Positions 18,406 to 27,873 of a DNA stretch of 64,000 nt are shown here, piece after piece. The notes beneath the pieces are model-generated. The model was given only the letters and a program-made list of their open reading frames with translations, did not search any database and had not been told where the DNA came from. Positions within the stretch are counted from its first letter, which is position 1, and every line of letters starts with the position of its first letter. The position numbers were made by a program, and so were the translations under genes. This stretch comes from Nocardioides sp. TRM66260-LWL (lineage in GTDB: Bacteria > Actinomycetota > Actinomycetes > Propionibacteriales > Nocardioidaceae), in assembly GCF_020075545.1 (NCBI RefSeq), contig NZ_JAIQZK010000001.1, positions 62,001 through 126,000 of the forward strand, in the 5' to 3' direction.

Positions 18406-19146
18406 TCAGACCCAGCCGGCGTCGTGCACGCAGATGGCGATCTGGGTGCGGTTGCTCGTCGCGAGCTTCTCCAGCAGCCGCGAGACGTGCGCCTTCACCG
18501 TCGGCACCGAGAGGTGCAGCTCACGGGCGATCTCGGCGTTCGACAGGCCGCGCCCGACCGCCCGGGCCACCTCGGACTCGCGGTCCGTGAGCCCGGCCAG
18601 CCGGGCCAGGGCGTCCTGCTGACGCGCGTCGGCGGGGGCGTCGGCCGGCGGATCGGCCTCGACGTCGCGCAGCCGCTCGATCAGCGTGCGGGTCACCGAC
18701 GGCGAGAGCATCGGCTCGCCCGCCGCGACCGCGAGCACGGCCTCGACCAGCCGCGCCGGGGGCGTGTCCTTGAGCAGGAAGCCGTCGGCGCCGGCGCCGA
18801 GCGCGCCGACCACCTGGTCGTCGGCGTCGAAGGTGGTCAGGACGATCACGTGCGGCGCCTCGCCGCGCTCCTGCAGGCGTCGCGTGGCCTCGAGGCCGTC
18901 CAGGCGCGGCATCCGGATGTCCATCAGGACGACGTCCGGCGTCAGCCGCTCGGCGGCCTCCAGCGCCTCCAGGCCGTCCCCGGCCTCCCCGACGACGCGG
19001 AGGTCGGCGCGACCGCCGAGCATCAGGCCGAGCGCCGAGCGCACGAGCGGGTCGTCGTCGACGAGCAGGACGCGCACGGGCGCGGCGTCGCCGTGGGAGG
19101 ACTCCGACGAGGAGGCGGGCGGGCTCACGAGGGCCACGGTAGCCAC
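18406..19146 (-). CDS. LuxR/NarL-type response regulator
   Basis: Up to 246 residues. The receiver domain has acidic residues 'VDDDP', phospho-acceptor Asp76 ('VVLMDIRMP') and Lys126 ('FLLKDTPP'). A LuxR-type HTH follows at the C-terminus ('LTDRESEVARAVGRGLSNAEIARELHL', 'VKAHVSRLLEKL' in pieces). Three in-frame GTG starts are possible (19146, 19137, 19128). The first has a GAGGTG ribosome site; the last would give a 4-bp GTGA overlap with the sensor kinase. It is coupled to the kinase gene upstream and probably controls the divergent ABC exporter. Confidence 0.9.
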   Translation of the reverse strand: MATVALVSPPASSSESSHGDAAPVRVLLVDDDPLVRSALGLMLGGRADLRVVGEAGDGLEALEAAERLTPDVVLMDIRMPRLDGLEATRRLQERGEAPHVIVLTTFDADDQVVGALGAGADGFLLKDTPPARLVEAVLAVAAGEPMLSPSVTRTLIERLRDVEADPPADAPADARQQDALARLAGLTDRESEVARAVGRGLSNAEIARELHLSVPTVKAHVSRLLEKLATSNRTQIAICVHDAGWV

Positions 19147-20306
19147 GCCCGCACCTCGAACGCGCCGTCACTCAGGCCGTGCTCGAGTCGCCCGCCGCTG
19201 AGCTCGGCGCGCTCGGCCAGCCCGATCAGGCCGAGGCGGGCGCCGTCGGCGGGCCGCCGGGCGAAGCCCAGCGGGTTGCGCAGCAGGACGCTCAGCCCGG
19301 CGTCCGGGTCGCCCTCGAGGCGGACGGTGAGCAGCGCGCCGGGGGCGTGCTTGCGCGCGTTGGTGAGCCCCTCCTGCACCAGCCGGTAGACCGTGCGGCC
19401 GAGCGCGTCGGGCACCGGCGCGGCGACGGCGTCGACCAGGTCGACGCTCTGCCCCTCCGAGCGGGCCTCGGCGACCAGCGCGGCGACGTCGGCGTGCGTC
19501 GGCTGCGGGACGGTGGCCGCGCCCTCGACCAGGCGTCCGGTCTCGGGGTCGCGCAGCACCCCGAGGACGCCGCGCAGGTCGCGCAGCGCCTCCTGGGCGC
19601 GCTGGGCGATGACCTCGGCCTCGGCGCGCAGGGCGTCGGGGCCGAGGTCCTCGCGGAAGGCGAGCGCGCCGGCGTGCATCGAGATCTGCGAGATCCGGTG
19701 CGCCAGGACGTCGTGCATCTCGCGGGCGATCCGGGCGCGCTCGGTGACCCGGGCGCTCGCCGCCTGCTGCTCCCGCTCGGCCTCGGCGAGCTCGGCCCGG
19801 CGGTGGAGCGTCCAGAGCAGCTCGCGCCGCGACCCCAGGTAGAGCCCCCACCCGGCGGCGGCCGCGGCCACCACGAGGTTGACCAGCGCGTCGACCCACC
19901 ACGGGTCGCCGGTCGGCTCCGGGCTGGTCTGCCGGCTCCAGGCCACGCCGGCGAGGAAGGCGGTGCCGGCCACGAGCGCGACCTCGCGGTAGCGGCGTCG
20001 CGTCGCCACCGACACCGCGCCGAGCAGGGCCGGCCCCGCCGCGGTGGCCGAGACGAGCGTCAGCGCGTTGAGGGCCAGCGCGATCGGCATCGGCCAGCGG
20101 CGGCGCAGGCAGACCAGGCCGAACGACGCGAGGCCCAGCGCGAGGTCGAGCGCCATGCGGCGGCCGCTCTGGGAGTCCTGCACGGGCAGCCAGACGCCGA
20201 GGCTGATGAGGGCGCAGACCGTCAGCCGCCACCCGTGGCGCCAGCCGCTCAGGGGCGGCTGGATCGCCGCGGGGTCGGGCCGCTCGACACGGGGGCGGCT
20301 CGTCAC
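19125..20306 (-). CDS. sensor histidine kinase (HisKA_3 type)
   Basis: A 393-residue membrane kinase with about four to five hydrophobic segments in residues 28-155, then a coiled coil and the HisKA_3 dimerisation helix 'ERARIAREMHDVLAHRISQI' with phospho-His198. The HATPase domain shows 'LVQEGLTNARKHA' (N box) and 'GLIGLAERAELSGG' (G box). It pairs with the overlapping response regulator. GTG 20306 is preceded by TACCCT (20318-20313, minus strand) 6 bp away. Its signal is unknown; the extracytoplasmic loops are short, hinting at a membrane-linked stimulus. Confidence 0.9.
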   Translation of the reverse strand: MTSRPRVERPDPAAIQPPLSGWRHGWRLTVCALISLGVWLPVQDSQSGRRMALDLALGLASFGLVCLRRRWPMPIALALNALTLVSATAAGPALLGAVSVATRRRYREVALVAGTAFLAGVAWSRQTSPEPTGDPWWVDALVNLVVAAAAAGWGLYLGSRRELLWTLHRRAELAEAEREQQAASARVTERARIAREMHDVLAHRISQISMHAGALAFREDLGPDALRAEAEVIAQRAQEALRDLRGVLGVLRDPETGRLVEGAATVPQPTHADVAALVAEARSEGQSVDLVDAVAAPVPDALGRTVYRLVQEGLTNARKHAPGALLTVRLEGDPDAGLSVLLRNPLGFARRPADGARLGLIGLAERAELSGGRLEHGLSDGAFEVRAWLPWPS

Positions 20307-20446
20307 GGAGCCAGGGTAGGCGGCCGGCCGGTCCGATCGGCACCGTCGCAGGTCGGTCGGGGGGCGGGCGACCCCTACCTTCGTCGGGGGGAGAGGGCGA
20401 CCCGCGACCGATGTGTCGGACCGCGGCGACGGGGCAGGGTGGGGCC

Positions 20447-21394
20447 ATGATCACGGTCGAAGGACTCACCAGGACGTACGGCGCGTACACCGCCGTCGAC
20501 GACGTCAGCTTCGTGGCCCAGCCGGGGCGGGTCACCGGCTTCCTCGGCCCGAACGGCGCCGGCAAGACCACGACGATGCGGATCATGGTCGGGCTGACCC
20601 CGCCGACCCGCGGCAGCGTCACGATCGGCGGCCACCGCTACGCCGACATCCCCAACCCCGGCCGGCACGTGGGCGTCCTGCTCGACGCCTCGGCCCAGCA
20701 CGCCGGGCGCACCGGTCGCGAGATCCTCACCCTCGGCGCGCGCACGATGGGCCTGCCGATGTCGCGGGTCGACGAGATGCTCGCGCTGGTCTCGCTCGAC
20801 GACTCCGAGGCCAAGCGGCGGCTGCGCAACTACAGCCTCGGCATGAAGCAGCGCCTCGGCATCGCCCACGCGCTGCTCGGCGACCCGTCGGTGCTGATCC
20901 TCGACGAGCCCGCCAACGGCCTCGACCCCGCGGGCATCCGCTGGATGCGCGGCCTGCTCAAGGGGTACGCCGACCGCGGCGGCACGGTGCTGCTCTCCAG
21001 CCACCTGCTGCACGAGGTCGAGCTGATCGCCGACGAGATGATCCTCATCGGCCACGGCCGCATCGTCGCCCAGGGCGACAAGGAGTCCCTGCTGCGCGAG
21101 GAGCGGCCCTCGACGCTGGTCACCTCGCTCGACAACGACCGGCTCGCCGCGGCGCTGCAGGCCGCGGGGGTCGGCGTGACGCCGGCCGGCGGCGGCCTGC
21201 GGGTCGACGCCGACCCGACGTCCGTCGGCCGCGCCGCGCTCGAGGCCGGCGTGGTCCTCACCGACCTGCGCAGCGGCTCGCGCGGCCTGGAGGACCTCTT
21301 CCTCCAGCTCACCGCCTCCACCCAGCGCGAGCAGCCCGCGCCCCCGACCGCCCCGTTCGCCCAGACCCAGCCGACTCAGGGAGCCGTCCGATGA
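20447..21394 (+). CDS. ABC transporter ATP-binding protein
   Basis: A 315-residue ATPase of the DrrA/bacitracin-type export class. It has Walker A 'GPNGAGKTT', signature-like 'YSLGMKQRLGIAHAL', Walker B 'SVLILDEPANGLDP' and the H-loop 'LLSSHLLHEVE'. Its C-terminal extension after about 230 is typical of this class. ATG 20447 follows CAGGGT (20435-20440) by 6 bp. The permease gene overlaps its stop (ATGA). The divergent two-component system is a likely regulator, as in many peptide-antibiotic resistance modules. Confidence 0.92.
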   Translation: MITVEGLTRTYGAYTAVDDVSFVAQPGRVTGFLGPNGAGKTTTMRIMVGLTPPTRGSVTIGGHRYADIPNPGRHVGVLLDASAQHAGRTGREILTLGARTMGLPMSRVDEMLALVSLDDSEAKRRLRNYSLGMKQRLGIAHALLGDPSVLILDEPANGLDPAGIRWMRGLLKGYADRGGTVLLSSHLLHEVELIADEMILIGHGRIVAQGDKESLLREERPSTLVTSLDNDRLAAALQAAGVGVTPAGGGLRVDADPTSVGRAALEAGVVLTDLRSGSRGLEDLFLQLTASTQREQPAPPTAPFAQTQPTQGAVR

Positions 21395-22224
21395 GCACCA
21401 CGACCTCCAGCACCCCCACGCCCGGCGCGGCGGTGCCGCGCACCATCGACGTCTCCGGCACCGCGCCCGTCCCGTTCGGCCGCCTGGTCGCCGTGGAGCT
21501 GCGCAAGAGCTACGACACCCGCGCCGGCTTCTGGCTGCTCGGGACGATCGCGGGCCTGGTGGTGCTCGCCGAGGGCATCGCCACCGCGGTCGGCATCACC
21601 CAGGACAACTCGCCGGGCCTGGACTTCGGGGCGTTCGTCGGCGTCGCCGCGTTCGTCACCGCGGTGCTGCTGCCGGTGCTCGGCATCATGCTCGTCACGA
21701 GCGAGTGGGGCCAGCGCACCGCGATGGTCACCTTCTCGCTCGAGCCGCGGCGTCCCCGGGTCGTGGCCGCCAAGTACGTCGTCGGCCTGATCCTCACCGT
21801 CGCCACCGCGCTGGTGGCGGTGGCCATCGGCGCGGTGTGCAACGCGTTCCTCGGCCTGGGCATCGGCGGCGCCGACTGGACCTTCGGCTGGGACTACTTC
21901 GTCGGCTTCCTCATCGTCCAGTCGCTGGCGATGACGAGCGGCTTCGCGCTCGCCACGCTCCTGCTGAGCACGCCGGCCGCGATCGTGGTGTTCTTCGCCT
22001 ACAGCTACGTGGTGCCCACGATCCTCGCCCTCGCCTCCGCGTTCCTCGACTGGTTCGAGCCGATCAGCGACTACATCGACTTCCAGCGGGCGCAGGTGCC
22101 GCTGCGCGACCTCTCGATCAGCGGCGGCGAGCAGTGGGGCCAGCTGCTGGTCTCGGCCGCGGTGTGGCTCGTCGTCCCGCTGGCGCTCGGCCTGCGGCGC
22201 ATCCTGCGTGCCGAGGTGAAGTGA
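21391..22224 (+). CDS. ABC-2-type transporter permease
   Basis: A 277-residue membrane protein with a soluble N-terminal 45 residues and about six hydrophobic segments ('FWLLGTIAGLVVLAEGI', 'AFVTAVLLPVLGIMLV', 'VVGLILTVATALVAVAIGA', 'IVVFFAYSYVVPTILALAS', 'LLVSAAVWLVVPLALGL'). It forms the membrane half of the exporter with the ATPase encoded just upstream. The start ATG overlaps the ATPase stop by 4 bp, so synthesis is coupled. The substrate is unknown. Confidence 0.87.
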   Translation: MSTTTSSTPTPGAAVPRTIDVSGTAPVPFGRLVAVELRKSYDTRAGFWLLGTIAGLVVLAEGIATAVGITQDNSPGLDFGAFVGVAAFVTAVLLPVLGIMLVTSEWGQRTAMVTFSLEPRRPRVVAAKYVVGLILTVATALVAVAIGAVCNAFLGLGIGGADWTFGWDYFVGFLIVQSLAMTSGFALATLLLSTPAAIVVFFAYSYVVPTILALASAFLDWFEPISDYIDFQRAQVPLRDLSISGGEQWGQLLVSAAVWLVVPLALGLRRILRAEVK

Positions 22225-22278
22225 CCGCGTGACTCGCTGAGGCGACGGTTCACCCGACGTTGACCGACACGTCGCACG

Positions 22279-22325
22279 GCCACGGCCCCCGGGTTCCCCG
22301 CAGCGGTGACCCTGGGGGCCGTGGC
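22279..22325. repeat. hairpin over the GDSL hydrolase start
   Basis: GCCACGGCCCCC (22279-22290) pairs with GGGGGCCGTGGC (22314-22325), with an inner GGGT/ACCC stem. The apical loop holds GTG 22306. It may be the terminator of the ABC permease transcript or a structure controlling initiation of the next gene. If the true start is GTG 22321, that codon is in the right arm. Confidence 0.6.
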
Positions 22326-23115
22326 TCGACGCTATCTGCGCCTGGTCGCCCTGGGCGACAGCACCACCGTGGGGGTCGGCGACCCCGTCCTCGGCCCTGA
22401 CGGCCGCGAAGGCCTGCGGGGGTGGTCCCGGCTCCTCGCCGAGGCCCTCTCGACCGGTCACGACCTCTCCTACCTCAACCTCGCGATCAGCGGCTCGACC
22501 GTCGGCGCGGTCGCCGAGCGCCAGCTCGACGACGCCGTGGCCCACGCCCCCGAGCTCGCGTCCCTGATCGTCGGCATCAACGACACGATGCGCTCCACCT
22601 GGCACCCGGCCCGCTTCGCCGAGGACCTCCTCGCGGTGGCGGGCCGGCTGCACGACGCGGGCGCCACGCTGCTGACGGTGCGGTTCCACGAGCACGGGCG
22701 GGTCTTCGGGCTGCCGCCGGCGCTGCGGCGTCCGCTCGACCTGCGCATCGACGCGGTCAACGCCGCCTACGACCAGGTGGTGGCGCGGTACGGCGGCGTG
22801 CAGGTCGACCTCGCGCACGAGGCGGGCGTCTACGAGCGGGCCAGCTGGTCGGTCGACCGGCTGCACCCCTCGGAGCTCGGCCACCGGATGCTCGCCCGCG
22901 CGTTCGCCCGCGAGCTCGCGGCGGCGGGCTACGACGCCGTCCTGCCGAGCCTCGAGCCGGACGGCGGCATCGAGCCGTCGTGGCGGCGCAACGTCGCCTG
23001 GGTGGTCACCGAGGGGGCGCCCTGGATGGGCCGCCGCGCCCGCGACCTGGGCCCGTGGGCCGCGCGGGCCGCCTGGGAGCGGGCCCTGGCGCGTCAGCCG
23101 GAGCCTGCGCCGTAG
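22306..23115 (+). CDS. SGNH/GDSL hydrolase family protein
   Basis: A 269-residue esterase-type protein. Block I has '[11 protein letters not shown]' with nucleophile Ser19, block III has 'VGINDTMR' with Asn92, and block V has 'SVDRLHPSE' with Asp184 and His187. No signal peptide is visible, so it is probably cytosolic. Its natural ester substrate is unknown. The start could be GTG 22306 or GTG 22321 ('[13 protein letters not shown]'); both lie in a strong hairpin. It is followed 10 bp later by rph. Confidence 0.85.
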   Translation: MTLGAVARRYLRLVALGDSTTVGVGDPVLGPDGREGLRGWSRLLAEALSTGHDLSYLNLAISGSTVGAVAERQLDDAVAHAPELASLIVGINDTMRSTWHPARFAEDLLAVAGRLHDAGATLLTVRFHEHGRVFGLPPALRRPLDLRIDAVNAAYDQVVARYGGVQVDLAHEAGVYERASWSVDRLHPSELGHRMLARAFARELAAAGYDAVLPSLEPDGGIEPSWRRNVAWVVTEGAPWMGRRARDLGPWAARAAWERALARQPEPAP

Positions 23116-23125
23116 CCTTCGGGGC

Positions 23126-23866
23126 ATGACTGCACGCGAGGACGGCCGCGCCGACGACGAGCTCCGCCCGATCACGATCACCCGGCACTGGCTCGACCAC
23201 GCCGCGGGCTCGGTGCTGGTGGAGTTCGGCCGCACCAAGGTGCTGTGCGCGGCGTCGGCGTCCGAGGGCGTGCCGCGGTGGCGCAAGGGCTCGGGCCTCG
23301 GCTGGGTGACGGCCGAGTACGCGATGCTGCCGGCGTCCACCAACACCCGCTCGGACCGCGAGTCCGTCAAGGGCCGCATCGGCGGTCGCACCCACGAGAT
23401 CAGCCGGCTGATCGGCCGCTCGCTGCGGGCCGTCGTCGACTACCAGGCGCTCGGCGAGAACACCATCCAGCTCGACTGCGACGTGCTCCAGGCCGACGGC
23501 GGCACCCGCACCGCCTCGATCACCGGCGCGTACGTCGCGCTCGCCGACGCGGTCGCGCACCTCAAGGCCACCGGCGCGCTCAAGGCGTCCGCGCAGCCGC
23601 TGACCGGCTCGGTCGCGGCGGTCTCGGTCGGCATCATCGACGGCGTCCCGCGCCTCGACCTGCCCTACGTCGAGGACGTGCGCGCCGAGACCGACATGAA
23701 CATCGTCATGACCGGCGACGGCCGCTTCGTCGAGGTGCAGGGCACCGCCGAGGGCGCGCCGTTCGACCGCGCCGAGCTCGACGCGCTGCTCGACCTCGGC
23801 GCGAAGGGCTGCGCCGACCTCACCCGGCTGCAGCGCGAGGCGCTCGACCGGCCGGGGCGCGCGTGA
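23126..23866 (+). CDS. rph: ribonuclease PH
   Basis: A 246-residue phosphorolytic 3'-5' exoribonuclease that trims tRNA 3' ends. Conserved features: '[31 protein letters not shown]' in pieces, '[14 protein letters not shown]', '[19 protein letters not shown]' with the phosphate-binding arginines, '[27 protein letters not shown]' in pieces, and '[20 protein letters not shown]' in pieces. The ATG is 7 bp after TAGCCT (23113-23118). Its stop overlaps rdgB, an arrangement common in Actinobacteria. Confidence 0.95.
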   Translation: MTAREDGRADDELRPITITRHWLDHAAGSVLVEFGRTKVLCAASASEGVPRWRKGSGLGWVTAEYAMLPASTNTRSDRESVKGRIGGRTHEISRLIGRSLRAVVDYQALGENTIQLDCDVLQADGGTRTASITGAYVALADAVAHLKATGALKASAQPLTGSVAAVSVGIIDGVPRLDLPYVEDVRAETDMNIVMTGDGRFVEVQGTAEGAPFDRAELDALLDLGAKGCADLTRLQREALDRPGRA

Positions 23867-24486
23867 GCGAGCGGCTGGTCTTCCTGGCCTCCCGCAACGC
23901 CAAGAAGCTGGAGGAGATGGAGCGCATCCTCGCGCCGCTGGTGCCGGGCGTGCGGGTGGTCGGCCTGGACGACCTCGCGGGCCTCGGCATCGCCGGCTAC
24001 GACGAGCCGGTGGAGGACGAGCCGACCTTCGCGGGCAACGCGCTGCTCAAGGCCCGCGCCGGGTTCGCCGCCACCGGCCTGGTGTCGGTGGCCGACGACT
24101 CGGGCCTGTGCGTCGACGCGCTCAACGGCATGCCCGGCGTGCTGTCGGCGCGCTGGGGCGGGCCGCCGAGGTCCGACGAGCGCAACAACGCGCTGCTGCT
24201 CGCCCAGCTGGCCGACGTGCCGGACGAGCGACGCGGCGCCCACTTCGCCTGCGCCGTCGCGGTCGTCCACGGTGCCGGCGAGCTGGTCGTCGAGGGACGC
24301 ATGGAGGGCCGGATCATCCGCGAGACCCGCGGGACGGGCGGCTTCGGCTACGACGTGCTCTTCGAGGCGCCCGAGCACCCCGGACGCACCAGCGCCGAGC
24401 TGTCGCGCGAGGAGAAGGACGCGATCTCGCACCGCGGCCGCGCCTTGCGCGAGCTCGCGCCGCAGCTGGCCGCCCTGCTGGCCTGA
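23863..24486 (+). CDS. rdgB: non-canonical purine NTP pyrophosphatase (RdgB/HAM1)
   Basis: A 207-residue enzyme that removes dITP/XTP from the nucleotide pool. It has the family start '[15 protein letters not shown]', '[14 protein letters not shown]', '[22 protein letters not shown]' in two halves, '[21 protein letters not shown]' in pieces, and '[11 protein letters not shown]'. Start GTG 23863 overlaps the rph stop by 4 bp. A tRNA-Leu gene converges on it. Confidence 0.94.
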   Translation: MSERLVFLASRNAKKLEEMERILAPLVPGVRVVGLDDLAGLGIAGYDEPVEDEPTFAGNALLKARAGFAATGLVSVADDSGLCVDALNGMPGVLSARWGGPPRSDERNNALLLAQLADVPDERRGAHFACAVAVVHGAGELVVEGRMEGRIIRETRGTGGFGYDVLFEAPEHPGRTSAELSREEKDAISHRGRALRELAPQLAALLA

Positions 24487-24529
24487 CCACCTGCTGCCCC
24501 GTCGCGCGACCGCGAGGCGACGCGTCGGG

Positions 24530-24611
24530 TGCCGAAGGCGGGAGTCGAACCCGCACGCCCGGGGGCACGGGAACCTAAATCCCGCGTGTCTGCCTGTTCC
24601 ACCACTCCGGC
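24530..24611 (-). tRNA. tRNA-Leu (UAG anticodon)
   Basis: On the minus strand the acceptor arm GCCGGAG pairs with CTTCGGC. The anticodon arm is CGGGA-TTTAGGT-TCCCG, with anticodon TAG at positions 34-36. A long variable arm typical of class II tRNAs and a T arm GCGGG-TTCGACT-CCCGC follow. Discriminator base A is present and CCA is not encoded (ACCC follows). Confidence 0.93.
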
Positions 24612-24670
24612 TCGGCCGCCGGGAGCGATCCCCACGGCCGAGCCGCAGTCTAGGAGTGGGGGCGGACCGC

Positions 24671-25144
24671 TCAGGCGTCGAGGCCGAGGTCCTTGCGCAG
24701 CTTGGCGACGTGGCCGGTGGCCTTGACGTTGTACTGGGCGACCTCGATGCGACCCTCCTCGTCGACGACGAAGGTCGAGCGGATGACGCCCTCGACGACC
24801 TTGCCGTAGAGCTTCTTCTCGCCGAAGGCCCCGTAGGCCCGCAGGACGTCCTTGTCGGGATCGGCCAGCAGCGGGAACGTCAGCGCGTCGCGCTCGCGGA
24901 ACTTCGCGAGCTTCTCCGGCTTGTCCGGCGAGACGCCGAGCACCTCGTAGCCGGCCGCCTGGAGCGAGGCCAGGCTGTCGGTGAAGTCGCAGGCCTGCTT
25001 GGTGCAGCCGGGCGTCATCGCCGCCGGGTAGAAGTAGACGATCACCTTGCGGCCGCGCAGGTCGGCCAGCGACACCTGCGAGCCGTCGTCGGTGGGCAGG
25101 GTGAAGTCGGGGGCGGGGTCTCCGGGGGAGAGGCGGTCGCTCAC
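24671..25144 (-). CDS. bcp: thioredoxin-dependent peroxiredoxin (Bcp type)
   Basis: A 157-residue peroxiredoxin that reduces hydroperoxides with thioredoxin. The peroxidatic Cys47 and resolving Cys52 are in 'TPGCTKQACDF', five residues apart as in Bcp. Other conserved parts are 'GDPAPDFTLPTDDG', 'VIVYFYPAAMTPGC' and 'GVIRSTFVVDEEG'. GTG 25144 is chosen over an upstream in-frame TTG because an AAAGG site lies at the right distance and the conserved domain starts here. It is divergent from cbiM. Confidence 0.92.
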   Translation of the reverse strand: MSDRLSPGDPAPDFTLPTDDGSQVSLADLRGRKVIVYFYPAAMTPGCTKQACDFTDSLASLQAAGYEVLGVSPDKPEKLAKFRERDALTFPLLADPDKDVLRAYGAFGEKKLYGKVVEGVIRSTFVVDEEGRIEVAQYNVKATGHVAKLRKDLGLDA

Positions 25145-25156
25145 AGGGGTGCCTTT

Positions 25157-25183
25157 CTGCAAGGAGTTTGCAACAGCGATAGT
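25157..25183 (+). promoter_or_regulatory. Nur-like operator and -10 box of the cbiM operon
   Basis: CTGCAA-GGAGT-TTGCAA (25157-25173) matches the Streptomyces Nur (nickel uptake regulator) consensus tTGCaa-N5-ttGCAA at all but the outermost base. A -10-like GATAGT follows at 25178-25183, 8 bp before the cbiM ATG. The site would block the -35 region, as expected for a metal-dependent repressor. The match is to a consensus recalled from the literature. Confidence 0.6.
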
Positions 25184-25191
25184 GTCGTGGC

Positions 25192-25923
25192 ATGCATGTG
25201 CCCGACGGCTTCTTCGACGCCCCGACGTCCGCCGCCACCGCCGTGGTGGCCGCGAGCGCGATCGGCACGTCCCTCTACCTTGCCAGGCGCCGCGAGCTCG
25301 ACGACCGCACGGCGCCGCTGGCCGGGCTCGTCGCCGCGTTCGTCTTCGCGACGCAGATGCTCAACTTCCCGGTCGCGGGCGGCACGAGCGGCCACCTGAT
25401 GGGCGGCGCGCTGGCGGCCGTGCTCGTCGGGCCGGCCACGGCGATCCTCTGCCTCTCGGTGGTCTTCCTCGTCCAGGCGCTCCTGTTCGCCGACGGCGGC
25501 ATCACCGCGCTGGGCACCAACATCCTGCTGATGGGCGTGGTGACGGTGCTCGTCGGCTACGGCGTCTTCCGGGTGCTGCAGGCGGTGCTGCCGAAGCGCG
25601 CGTCGCTGGTGCCGCTGCTCGCCGGGCTCGGCGCGCTGGTCTCCGTGCCGGCCGCCGCGCTGGTCTTCGTCGGCCTCTTCGAGGTCGGCGGCACGGTCGA
25701 CGTGCCGCTGGGCACGCTCGCCTCGGCCATGCTCGGCGTGCACGTGCTGATCGGCATCGGCGAGGCCGTCATCACCGCCGCCGCGGTCGCCGCGATCCTC
25801 AAGGTGCGCCCCGACCTCGTCCACGGCGCCCGACGCCTGCCGACGGCGACGCCCCTGGTGGTGCGCACCTCGCCGGTGGCCACGCCGGCCGCGCCCGCCG
25901 CTCCGACGGGAGGAGAGGCGTGA
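25192..25923 (+). CDS. cbiM: CbiM-type substrate-specificity component of Ni/Co ECF transporter
   Basis: A 243-residue membrane protein. It begins 'MHVPDGFFDAP', and the Met-His-x-x-x-Gly/His N-terminus is the metal-chelating signature of CbiM/NikM. Other conserved segments are 'FATQMLNFPVAGGTSGHLMGG' in two halves and 'LIGIGEAVITAAAV'. It forms a Ni2+ or Co2+ uptake system with the three following genes. The Nur-like upstream box favours nickel. The last 40 residues are an Ala/Pro/Thr-rich tail. It overlaps the next gene by GTGA. Confidence 0.92.
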   Translation: MHVPDGFFDAPTSAATAVVAASAIGTSLYLARRRELDDRTAPLAGLVAAFVFATQMLNFPVAGGTSGHLMGGALAAVLVGPATAILCLSVVFLVQALLFADGGITALGTNILLMGVVTVLVGYGVFRVLQAVLPKRASLVPLLAGLGALVSVPAAALVFVGLFEVGGTVDVPLGTLASAMLGVHVLIGIGEAVITAAAVAAILKVRPDLVHGARRLPTATPLVVRTSPVATPAAPAAPTGGEA

Positions 25924-26225
25924 GCGCGCGCCGCGCCTCGACCCGGCGCGTGCTGCTCGGCGTCCTGCTGGTGAGCCTCGTGCTCGCGGGCGTCGTCAGC
26001 CGGTGGGCCGACTCCGCCCCCGACGGGCTGTCCAGGGTCGCGCAGGACCTCGGCTTCGAGGGCGCCGCCACGCCGCACGTCAGCGACGGCAGCCCGTTCG
26101 CCGGGTACGCCGGCCCGTGGGCGGGCGTGGTCGGGGTGCTGGTGGTGCTCGCGATCGCGGGCGGCGCCACGTGGCTGCTCCGGCGCCGGGGCCCCGCCGG
26201 CGACGACCACCCCCGGGCCGACTGA
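25920..26225 (+). CDS. cbiN: CbiN-like (PDGLE domain) small membrane subunit
   Basis: A 101-residue protein with two membrane helices, 'VLLGVLLVSLVLAGVVS' and 'WAGVVGVLVVLAIAGGATWLL', and the external 'SAPDGLSRVAQDLGFEG' segment, which is the PDGLE motif (here PDGLS). In ECF-type Ni/Co transporters this small subunit acts with CbiM. The start GTG overlaps the cbiM stop. Position and topology support the assignment more than sequence identity does. Confidence 0.82.
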   Translation: MSARRASTRRVLLGVLLVSLVLAGVVSRWADSAPDGLSRVAQDLGFEGAATPHVSDGSPFAGYAGPWAGVVGVLVVLAIAGGATWLLRRRGPAGDDHPRAD

Positions 26226-26226
26226 C

Positions 26227-27014
26227 GTGGGCGCCGGCCACGGGCACCGCCTGCACTTCCACGGCCATTCGGCCCTGCACCGGGCCGCGGCGCACCACAA
26301 GGTGCTCGCCCTGCTCGGCTTCATGCTGGTGGTGGTCGCCACCCCTCGCGGCTGGTGGTGGGCCTACCTCGCCGAAGGGGTGCTGCTGGGCGGCGTCGTC
26401 CTGGCCTCGCGGGTGCCCCTCGGCTTCCTCGCGCGCCGGATGGTCGTCGAGACGCCCGTGCTCGTGTTCGCCGCGCTGCTGCCGCTGATCGCGCACGGCG
26501 AGCGCGTCGACGTCCTCGGCCTCTCGCTCAGCCGCTCCGGGCTCGAGGGGGCCGCGCTGCTGCTCGTCAAGGCGACGTTCGGCGTCGTCGCGGGGCTGAC
26601 GCTGGCCGCCACCACCGAGCCGCAGGCGCTGCTGGCCGGCCTCGCGCGGCTGCGGCTGCCCCACCAGCTCGTGCAGATCGCGGCCTTCATGGTGCGCTAC
26701 CTCGACGTCGTCACCGACGAGATGCGGCGCATGCGGGTCGCCCGCGAGGCGCGTGGCTTCACCGCCCGCGACCCGCGCCACTGGGGCGTGCTGGCCCGCT
26801 CGGTCGGCGCGCTCTTCATCCGCTCCTACGAGCGCGGCGAGCGGGTGCACCTGGCGATGCTCGCGCGCGGCTACGACGGGCGCATCCCGCTCGACCTCGA
26901 CCGTCCGCAGGCGCCGGCTGTCGCGCCGCGGGGGCACGGCCACGCACACGGCCACGCCCACGAGCACGCCGCGGCGCCCGTCCCCGCGCTGCTCACCGCA
27001 CCGGCGGAGCACGC

Positions 27015-27018
<4 letters not shown>
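26227..27018 (+). CDS. cbiQ: CbiQ-type ECF transporter T component
   Basis: A 263-residue membrane protein that couples the ATPase to CbiM. It has about five hydrophobic segments and the coupling motif 'AREARGFTARDP', followed by 'MLARGYDGRIP', the two conserved A-R-G motifs. The C-terminus is unusually rich in histidine ('HGHAHGHAHEH'), and the N-terminus also has His residues ('GHGHRLHFHGH'), both plausible metal-binding ends. It overlaps the ATPase gene by 4 bp. Confidence 0.9.
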
Positions 27019-27809
<791 letters not shown>

Positions 27810-27873
27810 GCGACGCCGCCCACGCCCCGTGCGGTGAGGTGGCGCCCGTCGGGCGATCGGTAGGGTGCTCACC

